In this document: one piece after another, positions 54,777 to 64,000 of the stretch
Layout of the letters: each line of letters opens with the position of its first letter
How positions within the stretch are numbered: the stretch's first letter is position 1
Assembly: GCA_018292915.2 (NCBI GenBank)
Contig: JACVVK020000226.1
Location: forward strand, 175,001 to 239,000
Direction: 5' to 3'
Length of the DNA stretch: 64,000 nucleotides
Origin: Batillaria attramentaria
Lineage: Eukaryota; Mollusca; Gastropoda; Batillariidae
Made by a program: the position numbers and the translations under genes
The notes under the pieces: generated by a model
What the model was told of the DNA's origin: nothing
Databases searched by the model: none
Seen by the model: only the letters and a program-made list of their open reading frames with translations

Positions 54777-57583
54777 TGTATCTGTAACCCTGAAAATACA
54801 GTAAAATAATCTTCAGAAAAACGTGAAACAAAATGTTTCTATGCAAAAAATAATTCTTACAGGACTGACAGCACCCTGGAAGCCATAAACAAACAAACAA
54901 ACAAATTAATAAAAGTAATTACATGAATTTATACACAAAAAACAAGTTTTGTATCAGACCAGATAAGAACCTTTATAACAAAAGCATAAAACTTCATCAC
55001 ATGTATATATATTGATAACACAAGAACATGTACACCTGTCTCACCTTTTGTGTAAACATGTATACACAAATATCAAACATAAAATTTCATTCCATCAACA
55101 AGGAATAGTAAATGAACATGTGTTACATGTGCCATACATGCAGAGAACAAGAAAGAACGATAGAAAGAAAGAAGAAGAAAAAAAAAAAGGTGGCACTGTA
55201 CAAATGTCATCACACTTCCCCCATGAGCAGTAGCACAAAATTTGTTACCACTGTAATCCATGGGACAAAAAGAGATCCAGTGCAGGTCACCTTTTAGTCT
55301 CAACTTTAAGCCAAGTACATGTAGTGATAAAATGTTTGAAATAGTCTTTTAACCAGCTGCCCCAGCAATTAAAGCTTACCATAAACAGGCGGACATACAC
55401 ACAATGGGTCACTACCGCAGACTCACTCTGTTACCTTTCGCTGCACATCACTTATGAACTTGTACTAGGTACACCATGGAGGCAACTAAAACAAGAAAAG
55501 TTATGCGTTGCATGTTACCCACACTTTTAAAGGAGGTACATGTACTAAAAACAAAATTGCTTCTACTAATGTGATGGTCTGTATAGGCCTGTTTTATACA
55601 GAAAAGTGATACAAGTCATGAACTTCTGTCAGAAAAAGCATTTTTCACTTATTTTGCCGGGACTGATCTCATCACCATCATCACCGTAGCAGCCCATTTC
55701 AATAATGTGCAGTTTCAATCTGCAGCGACATTCACTAGGCCACACAGATATTTCTCCCAGTTTCTTTCTTGTGTATTTTCTGTGTTTACGCTTATGTCTG
55801 GCTAATATACTGTACATGTACATCCAAGATTCGGTGAGGGGTACCAAACGTGGTTTTCCTTCTTTAAAAGTATGGGCGAGTTTGCACCCATGGTGTAAGG
55901 CGTGCAAGTTTCCCTCCTTAAAAACATGGGTGTGTTTGCACTGACAACATACAGGGAGGGTTATACATACACATGGCAACAGTTTACCTAGATACACTCA
56001 CACCCAGTTGAAACATAGATCTATCTATAACTGGCTGCTGGTATGGCCTGCTGGTCGTCTCTCAGCTTTACCAGTTAATCCCTTTATCTCCATACCACTC
56101 ATGTGATCGGTGTAAACTGCTATGCAGTGATTCCTGTCAGGGTGTGAGATTGAAAAGGCCTTGTTCTACCACTAGTACCAGACAATGTGAAAAATCACTG
56201 GCAAAGGTAGCCTACTGTTTGTGATGGTGTTTGATCGACACTTGTTCCAATGAGCAGCCTATCTGTTGTGTTTTGCTTATACACTGTACATGTAATTTGG
56301 TTCGTGCGTGACTGCAGTACAGGTTTGAAAACCTGCTAGCGCCACGACTGGGGAATTCATGCACAAATAATGAATAAGTATTTAAAAAAACAACAACAAC
56401 AACAAAAAACACACACACAACAAAAAATTAACAAACCCAAAACAATAACAAATACTTTCGCCACTGTGGGGTCAAATTAGTCACAAGGAATAATAAGCAC
56501 ACTACGTGTTTCAGTAAACATTATGCAGGCTTTCTCAAGGGTATCACTATCAGTCTTGGGGTTGTGTTTTCACCATACAATTCAGATTTACACATAGACC
56601 AACACACACCACTGCCACGTGGAGATCATCAAGAACAACAGGCCAACAAGTTTTGAGAAACTGCTGTAAATGAATCGGAGCAAGGAAACATTTTTCTTCT
56701 AGGTGCCATTCAATCAAGAGCGATCTGAACAAAGTTCTGAATACTCCCCAGAAAATGCAAGAGAGTACATGTTCAATGGACTACCATACAACGATACATA
56801 TATCGTAAGAGCTAAGCATAGGACAAACGCGCATACATGTGTATGTAAGCTTGCTTTACATAAAATGTACATTTGTAAGAATAAAGTCAAGACTAGTCTG
56901 CAAGTGAAACTTCATGTAGTTAGTTTTTACACAGTGCACTTGCCAGAAGTGAGAAAAGATGAAAAATGTCTCAGAGGAAAAACTTGATGTGCATAGCAGA
57001 GGTTTCTTCAAGAGGACATACAGTACAATGACAGTGTTCTCTCTGTAATGCAGACACCTGTCTTCTTTAATGATAAAATTTTCAGCAAATTTCTCATAAG
57101 AAATGCAAGAATGAAAGCGAAAAGGAGAGAGAGAAAGAAAGAACCACAGTACATAATGCACTGTATGTATGCATGTATAGTACATGTATGCATGGTAACT
57201 GTATACATACATGTACATATCACATACATGTATGTACGCTGATAAACTAAAACTAAGTAAAAGAAAAAAGATAAACATATATATAAAAATGACAGCCATC
57301 TTCATCATCATAAAATTACTCAATAACAGAACTTTAAAAGTACAGAAAAACATTCTTAAATGACTCTGCCTTCCCCCCACCACAAAACAAGGGAATGAGT
57401 AGTGCACCTTACTAGTATGGAATATCACATCATGTTACTTTCAGACCATCCCATTTCCAATACCACTGGGGACAAGAAAGGATGTGTGGGAACAGGAATA
57501 GGTTGGGGATGGTCTAAGAAAAACTCAAGTTAAAAACGAAAGCATTTTGACTTAAATCTGGAGATACTGTCCATGCCTATAGA
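54777..57583. other. Unassigned spacer between duplication copy A and the KLHL gene
   Basis: AT-rich, with A-rich patches and ATACATGTAC-type words near 57170-57240. It probably includes the 3' UTR of the minus-strand KLHL gene, but no clear poly(A) signal was selected. Confidence 0.4.
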
Positions 57584-59305
57584 CTACACAACAGGCGACT
57601 GTGCCAGTTTGGGGAAGCAGGTTTTCCTCAACATGACCATACAGCAGCAGGCGGCACTGGCCGACGCAAACATGTGGTCACCCAAAACGCACGTCTTGCC
57701 TGAGCCTGGATCGATTTGTATAAAGTCAACAAAATGACCAGAGCCTGAACCAGAAGGATAGCGAGTTTCTCCTCCAGCAATCATCATGGCATTCATTTTC
57801 ATGACAAAACCAAAGTTGTATCGATCAAAGTTGGGAATGGTAGCATGGGGGTAAACAGCACCATCCTCTGTAACTTTCATCACACTTCCGTTAGTCAGGG
57901 CCACATAGGCTGCCTCTCCAAGGGTAAGTGCTTTACTTTCTGTGACAGGGCCAGAAAAAGTGTTCACAATAGATGCTGTATTGGTGCTTGTGTTGTAGGC
58001 TTGCACCTCATGCCTGCAGATGTTGCCATGTGCACGCCCACCAAAGACCAGAATGGTGTTGTGGATGGCAGTGGCTGAGGCAGAGTAAACCCCAAGCTGC
58101 AGGTGGCCAGCTGATGTCCAGCGGCCTTCCTCAATGTTGTAACGTGTGACGAGGCTGAAGGCACCATCTCGCTTGTTGCATCCACCCACCACATACACAG
58201 TACCATCAACTACTACCATTTCATGGTAGCGGCGTCTGTCAGGCATTTCCGACACTTGCCTCCACTGGTTTTCTGCACCATCATACTGCAGCATGTAACC
58301 TTTCCGCAAGGAGATTCCTGATATGTAGATACAGCTGTCTTTCACGCATGTAGCGTAACCCACACCTGGGTCAAAAGGCAATGGGTCTAGTCTGTACCAC
58401 TGGCCCAAAGCAAAGCTGTAGGCATGCACAGCAGGCAACATCTTGGTAGATTTGTGCACACCCATCACAACAAGCATCTCCTCATGATTGCGGCTACGTT
58501 TCCCCAACGTCAGTTCAGCAGAAGAAGAGACAAGGGGCTGAAGCAAAGACAGGTGGCGCTGATCAAGGCAGTCCTGCAGGACAGCAGAACATGAGGCACA
58601 GGTGAACTTGGCGAAGGCCACTAGACTGGAGAAGCAAGCAGCTGACAGAAGGTGCACACAAAGGTTGGACACAATAGCATCCACATGTTGACCACGAGTG
58701 GAAAGATCATGCTTCACCCACTGGATGGCTGCAACACACACAGTGTCCTCGCATGAAACCATCAGATCGCTGTCACCAATTACCTCCTGAAGATGGTCAA
58801 AGTCAAGAGCCAAAAACTCAGCCTCTTCACATACACTACTGAAGTTGGTCAAGATGAACATCTTTGCACTCTCCTGCAGCTGTTTACACCCTAAGCATTT
58901 CGCCAGCTTCCATATTCCTATTGCATTTTCAGGATAGATGTGGTCAGCATAGTAAGCTTCACAACGTTCCTGTAAGCATTCCAGCTGCAGCAGACCTGAT
59001 GCCCGAAGCAGTTCCTCTACTGTATCATGTGTAACGACACTGTCATCTCCACCATAGTAAAATGTCAAGACTTGTTGAAAAGTTGATGAAGACAAGCCGG
59101 ACAACTGAACTCTGTTGTTCACACTCTCTCTCATCCCAGACATAAACATTGCGTGGAAAAAGTCAGACATTGAACACAGAAAGATCTTGTGGCACTTGAA
59201 GACAGCGTCATTCACTTCGATTTCAATGTCAGTGAATATTTCTTCAGTGTAACACTGGGAAAATCCAACCAGCAAAGACTTGGCAATTTTCCCCTTCCAC
59301 TCCAT
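57584..59305 (-). CDS. BTB-BACK-Kelch (KLHL-type) protein
   Basis: A single uninterrupted frame of 573 aa. The BTB domain is at residues about 15-125 (FTDIEIEVNDAVFKCHKIFL, CSMSDFFHAMFMSGMRES, LLRASGLLQLECLQERC). BACK is at about 130-235 (CLGCKQLQESAKMFILTNF, CEDTVCVAAIQWVKHD). Kelch repeats are at about 280-560, with the clearest blades at VVVDGTVYVVGGCNKRDG and TAIHNTILVFGGRAHGN. Such proteins generally act as substrate adaptors for CUL3 ubiquitin ligases, the BTB/BACK part binding cullin and the Kelch propeller binding substrate; that role is inferred here. The usual double-Gly Kelch signature is weak in several blades. A TCAG precedes the ATG by one base and could be an acceptor from a 5' UTR exon. 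The exact KLHL orthologue was not identified. Confidence 0.92.
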   Translation of the reverse strand: MEWKGKIAKSLLVGFSQCYTEEIFTDIEIEVNDAVFKCHKIFLCSMSDFFHAMFMSGMRESVNNRVQLSGLSSSTFQQVLTFYYGGDDSVVTHDTVEELLRASGLLQLECLQERCEAYYADHIYPENAIGIWKLAKCLGCKQLQESAKMFILTNFSSVCEEAEFLALDFDHLQEVIGDSDLMVSCEDTVCVAAIQWVKHDLSTRGQHVDAIVSNLCVHLLSAACFSSLVAFAKFTCASCSAVLQDCLDQRHLSLLQPLVSSSAELTLGKRSRNHEEMLVVMGVHKSTKMLPAVHAYSFALGQWYRLDPLPFDPGVGYATCVKDSCIYISGISLRKGYMLQYDGAENQWRQVSEMPDRRRYHEMVVVDGTVYVVGGCNKRDGAFSLVTRYNIEEGRWTSAGHLQLGVYSASATAIHNTILVFGGRAHGNICRHEVQAYNTSTNTASIVNTFSGPVTESKALTLGEAAYVALTNGSVMKVTEDGAVYPHATIPNFDRYNFGFVMKMNAMMIAGGETRYPSGSGSGHFVDFIQIDPGSGKTCVLGDHMFASASAACCCMVMLRKTCFPKLAQSPVV

Positions 59306-61377
59306 GCTGATGTGGTTGCATTCAAAGTTAACACACAGAAGATGGCAGAGCTTTCCTTCTGGAACAAAATGTTACTGACTGGTTAACAGACATTCAAAGA
59401 TAATGATCCGATTAAAATTTGTTCTACTCCGTCTTTCAGCCAACTGAAAAAGTGTAATACAAATTTATAGTGCATTTGGTAATTCAGCTGCCACCAATGT
59501 TTGGCGATAAATCTTTGTCAATCCACTTTTGTATACCTATAACTAATATCAAACTGTTCTTTTCAATGTAAGTGAGACTTGTAAGCTAAATCAACATTTT
59601 CACCGGCTGCTCTTTTGTAAACCTTACAAGACATAGTTGTTACCAAAGAATGTATTTACTTTGACATCATTAAGTGATGACTGATGTTGCTGCTTCTTGC
59701 TGTGTCATAAAGGTTTTAAGTGTCAACGTCAATTACTGAGCATGATTTACATCATTGCCACTTGAGGCTTTCATGGTATATTTTTGGCTTATTTAAAAGT
59801 TATTTCGATACTTCACATTTTTACAGTTCATGTTTTCACTGAAAATTTTACTTATGTCGAGAAAAACTTAAATAGTAAATAAATCAGGTCACTAGGCCAG
59901 TGTAAACCTTTTCTCTTTTATAAATTATATAGTGGCTCCATAAAAACTTATCGCTGAAAGTATACAGTGAAAGTCGTTAGCGACTGAATTACCAAACGCA
60001 CTATAGAATTATAATCCATTTGTCCAATATGTACTGATCAAGCGGCTATTTCGTTCTAAACAGGTTTTGTATGCCTAATTTTAACTCTTGTCCTTATTGC
60101 TTTGGTTCTGTAAATCCGTTCCAAAATTAGCGCAAGCCACTCGGATTGCACAGTCCCAAACGATGGATGGTGGCACATGGCAACTGATAAACGGTCGAGA
60201 GAATCATCCAAAAACGACCACAGAAATGTCTTTCTCATAATGTATATCTCTCCTATGTTTACAGCATCATTCAACCTACCATTTGTATATGAGCAAATTA
60301 CACAAATCACTTGGCCATCGTCACCAACAAGAATACAGAAAAAAAAGTGTTCTACAAGAGTAGCGTCCCTTGAATACAAAATATGGAATAGCAACAACAA
60401 ATAAAATTTCGAAAATTCTGTTTGTGTGTCTTTTCTGTGAACTACATTGATGCTTGATAACATACCGACTGTGTATTTTTAATATGGATAGAAGAAGGAT
60501 ATATGTTTTACTATTTGGGATGAAGGGTATAAATTTATTAAAAAGTTAGATCGGGTGCGAAACGAGCATGCTGCATGGCCTTGTGACACGAACTATGCGA
60601 AGTCAAGTCAAGTACATTGTTATCCGAGTCTTCTCTAAAATACTTTGATCTCAGAACGAAGAAAACAGTGTTGTGCCACGGAATGTAATTGGATCAAATA
60701 ACTGTTATTACATGTACTACACAACAGTCTAATCACCCCAACAATGACTGGACAAATAAAACTAGGAAATTGTTTTCATTTGCACCAGCCTGCACCCTTA
60801 TTGCACACATTTGTACTATCTTTCTGCTAGTCACCCATCACACCCCACTCCATCTCAGTTTGTGGTGCACATCACCATTATAGGCACATGTCGTATCTGC
60901 TAAAGTGGGATGTATTACATTGCTGTTGTATGACGTCAATAACTGAAGCAGAAACATGGCCTTTATACTCCGTTGTAGTATTCTCCGTATGCCTGTACCC
61001 AGCACGGCATAAAACTGATTGTGGAGCAGTGGTGCATCTCAGATCTGTACAGAGATTTGTCATACAGTGCCTCTGTCTCAGACGGTGCATGTGTCTTCCG
61101 GAAATGCATGGACTGTATTTTTTTTTAAAACTTGTTTACCCATTGTAATGATTCTTTTATGTGTAACTTTATAGTTGTTCTTCCACCCACCTATGCGATA
61201 TATATGTCTATGCATTATTTTCACTATTTCACTTTTTCAGGTAGTTTTGCTGGAGTGTTTTCTGAGCTGAGAGTTGGTGAATACTCACCTTGACAACAAG
61301 AGCAACCGCTGATTTGGATGATGTGTGGGATCTGCTGTATCTGCAGTCTTGCACTGGACACTCTTATCTATGTCTCT
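59306..61377. other. Unassigned spacer upstream of the KLHL gene
   Basis: Contains the presumed KLHL promoter and leader, though no TATA or CpG cluster stands out. No repeat family or coding frame was recognised. Confidence 0.4.
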
Positions 61378-61466
61378 GCTTGTGTGAATGTTTTGTCTTT
61401 TGAATAATGTAAACCTAAATACCATTCTGAAATAGACTTTAAACTTCCCACAATCTGCTGATTTAA

Positions 61467-61870
61467 CCTTCCGGCTCCGTCGTGGGTAAAAAGTTGCACA
61501 CACATTGCTTTAGATGAACGTATCTCGGTCAATATTTAGGTTACACCTTTGAAATTTCATGACTTTGTCAATAAATGGTTTGACTATGTTCATGCCAAAA
61601 ATTGTGTTGTTTAACTTGTAATTAGCAGAGTAATTAAACAATAAATAAGAATAAGTTGTGAATTGCCTATATAAAAACCATGGGTAATTTGTTTCCCCAC
61701 GATGTAGGACTAGGAATAAGTCGAAAATTACCTATGTAAAAACCATGGGTAATTTGTTTCCCACGACGTAGGACTAGGAATAAGTCAAAAATTACCTATG
61801 TAAAAACCATGGGTAAGTTGTTTCACACGATGTAGGACTAAGAAGTTTTTTTAGCGACGTAGCCGGAAGG
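61467..61870. mobile_element. piggyBac-like MITE (404 bp) with TTAA target
   Basis: TTAA at 61463-61466 and 61871-61874. TIRs CCTTCCGGCTCCGTCG and inverted CCTTCCGGCTACGTCG. Three tandem units of about 64 bp at 61650-61850 share CCATGGGTAA, GTTTC and ACGAYGTAGGACTA. The duplicated locus has a single uninterrupted TTAA at 52722-52725, an exact empty site. No coding capacity. Confidence 0.92.
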
Positions 61871-61989
61871 TTAAAAAAGAAAAAAAAAAGGAAAAAGATT
61901 CTGCAACTGAGAAACCAGAAGCCTGCAACTGAAATACATGAATTTTGAAAGACAAATGCAGTGATGCACACAAGAAAGCTCAAGTCACC

Positions 61990-62488
61990 GGCCCCCGTAG
62001 TGTAGTGGTTAGCACTTCGGACCATGGACCGGGAGACCCGGGTTCGAGTCCCAGCCGAGGCAAGCGGGATTTTTCCTACCTAGGTCGGCTCCTACCCAGA
62101 GCGGGTGAGCTAAGGACCCAATGGGGAGGGTGTTGCCACACAGCCGAGTTTCCCCCATTTCACGGGTGCGACTTTGGGGGTGCTTCCCTTGGTATGACAC
62201 GTCTTATGATGTGGATGATTACACGGCCGGCACCGCAGGTGCCGTAGTTCCCGGGCCTGGTTAATGCCGGGATATTTTTGACAGGAAGCGAGGAAAGCGG
62301 CCCTGTCCCGCAGTCCCAAACCACAAAGACCTCCATAGCATCATCTTACCATCATCCTCATCTCCATCATCATGCACAACAAAAACTGTCCCAGCTTCCG
62401 AGCCCTCCGTGGATTCTACCCATGACCTGGGCGGAACACCACTGGAGCTGGTGAAGAGTTGGGGCAGCAAAAAAAAAAAAAAAAAAAA
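61990..62488 (+). mobile_element. tRNA-derived SINE, family A, copy 4
   Basis: Orthologous by duplication to 52839-53337, with the same target duplication CTCAAGTCACC (61979-61989 and 62489-62499). Ends in an A run of about 20. Confidence 0.93.
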
Positions 62489-62718
62489 CTCAAGTCACCT
62501 TTGTTGCAGAGTTCACATACAGCTGTATGATACAGATCTACAAAAAACGCTGCACCAGCACAAAATGTGTAGTGCCACCTTTTCTATGAGTATAAATTGC
62601 GTACTTATATAATGGTGTATACATGTTCAACATATAACATGCCCTATGGCAATACCTGCAGACCAGCATGCACAGTCTTGAAAAAGTCACAGATGATGAT
62701 CACGAGACATAATATATA

Positions 62719-62897
62719 CAGTACAACTTCTTTTGGGCGACCACCCCTCTGGCCAGACAAGAGTGGTCTTAAAAGAGAGGTGGTCACCCAAAAGAAGCTT
62801 CAGACGGTGAAGACGTGCAACCCAGCATCATTGTAACATTGGTCTGCACAGGCAGGTGGTCTCCCAAAGGGGTGGCCACCCAAAAGAGGTTCTACTG
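62719..62897. mobile_element. Pogo/Tigger-like 179-bp MITE, copy 2
   Basis: Same length as 49908-50086 but inverted. TA at 62717-62718 and 62898-62899. Copy A of the duplication shows the uninterrupted TATATATA-type site at about 53561-53571. Confidence 0.9.
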
Positions 62898-63571
62898 TAT
62901 ATCTGACTGCATTGTACATGTACTTCTATGTATCAACCACCATCACAATTCACTGCCCAGTCTGTCAACAACCTCAGTGTGCAGGTGAGTGGTGTTCAAT
63001 GCCATCAAGCAGCCAACAGCCCCCCCCCCCCCCCCACACATTTCAAGCTGTATCCATATTAAAGATAATATCAAGCTCGATCAACTCTTCCTCACAATTA
63101 TGTCCCTAACTCTCACTTAACCTACGTTATTTCCACGTTTGCATTCATTAAAACTAATGACATAAGCAACACTGATGAATATAAGTGCAACGAGCTTACC
63201 TAGGGTAGGGAGGGCATGAGTAGACAAGCAGCAGGTCTGTAGTATCATATAATAACTGTTAGTGTTCAAAAGGACCTGCCTTTCTGCAATGATATAATCA
63301 GTGCTTAAACTGTTGATGAACATAATTCATAAAAGGCCCATGATTATGGTGTGCAAACCTGTATTTTCTACAGGTCTATGAATGGTATGATGTCATATTG
63401 ATGTCACTCTTTAAGAAAAACCAAACAAAAAGCATCCAACAGAGTCAATGTCATGAATATGTTGCAGTGCTTTACCTTTTTTTTTTCCTTTTTTTTTAAA
63501 AGCAAACAAAAATTACTAAAACATTAAAACTAAAACTAACTACTGTAGTGTACAAACGTTTTGCCGATGTT

Positions 63572-63757
63572 GTCTAATTTGTGAAATTGCCCAATTCATG
63601 AAATAGGCAGCAACTCTGCCTAATTTCATAAACTAAGCAGCTCACTGTCGAAAGTGTAAAATGATTTTGAAAAGTTGCCAATTTCATAGATTAAGCTGCC
63701 TTTTTTTTTAGGTAGATCATTTTTTCATTCATTTGCGGTTGGTCTCATTTTTAATCT

Positions 63758-63806
<49 letters not shown>

Positions 63807-64000
63807 TCAAAAGCAACCACGCAAGTATATTCTTGCCTCAAAAGCAACCACGCAAGTATATTCTTGCCTCATTCACACACATACACACTCAAATAAAAAG
63901 CAACTATTCTTCATCTAATTGGTGAACTAAGCAGTTTTGCTTACTGGTATAGCCCATTTCAAGAAATAGGCAACTTTTCAAATTAACTTCACACATTAAG
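63572..64000. mobile_element. Long-TIR fold-back element, copy B (partial)
   Basis: Matches 54262-54697, including left arm, (CA)n at 63761-63804, the duplicated 31-bp unit and the first part of the right arm. The window ends inside the right arm. Confidence 0.75.

Larger units (their letters stand above)
61378..64000. repeat. Segmental duplication, copy B (runs off the window)
   Basis: Direct copy of 52458-54697, about 8.9 kb downstream. It continues to the last base of the window, so its true end is unknown. It carries two insertions absent from copy A: a TTAA-flanked element (61467-61870) and a pogo-like MITE (62719-62897). It lacks copy A's SINE B. Confidence 0.93.

Noticed and set aside
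55629..57428. Minus-strand frames of 122 and 190 aa downstream of the KLHL gene
   Set aside because: Hydrophobic, Tyr/Cys/His-rich translations of AT-rich repeats such as ATACATGTAC; no family pattern and no splice or start context.

Overview
Eukaryotic, repeat-dense DNA that looks like a mollusc, most likely a marine gastropod. The reasons are intron-containing animal genes, very many (CA)n, (GT)n and (GA)n microsatellites, several tRNA-derived SINE families, LINE remnants, and a wide range of small DNA transposons. This placement is inferred from content; no species is claimed. There is no bacterial-type gene organisation.

Three genes are supported. (1) ARMC1 on the minus strand: eight coding exons between 51002 and 43391. 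All splice sites are visible, the phases agree, and the product is 287 aa, close to the vertebrate protein. (2) An intronless BTB-BACK-Kelch (KLHL-type) gene on the minus strand, 59305-57584, 573 aa. (3) A Schlafen-core (AlbA_2-like) protein on the plus strand. Its large terminal exon is 35500-36596, and a phase-compatible first coding exon may lie at 28811-28838.

Layout. 0-10 kb: microsatellites, hairpins, a CpG-rich element with terminal inverted repeats (TIRs) at 3.9-4.9 kb, a tRNA-derived SINE (3.2 kb) and a degenerate tandem array (6.1-7.1 kb). 10.5-23.7 kb: a segment bounded by two inverted copies of one element. The two halves of a single SINE sit at its opposite ends, which is the footprint of an inversion. 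Inside it are a Tc1-like transposase fragment, a TTAA-flanked element carrying a SINE and a near full-length but frameshifted RTE-like LINE, and other tandem repeats. 26.2-34.4 kb: a long inverted-repeat structure with about 1-kb arms. Its centre carries a 17-bp motif recurring about every 185 bp, often as inverted pairs. 35.5-36.6 kb: the Schlafen-like exon. 38-42 kb: SINEs and unassigned sequence. 42.8-51.8 kb: ARMC1, whose introns hold a Rex1-like LINE, a Harbinger-like relic, a LINE 3' end and a SINE containing two nested DNA transposons. 52.5-54.7 kb and 61.4-64.0 kb: a direct segmental duplication on either side of the KLHL gene, in which the two copies differ by three clean transposon insertions.

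The three genes show no functional linkage; they are neighbours in a repeat-rich landscape. The most unusual signal is the periodic 17-bp motif array at 29.2-33.3 kb inside the long inverted-repeat structure. The next are the split-SINE inversion and the duplication with datable insertions. Calls were made by eye, without database searches, so family names for repeats are provisional.
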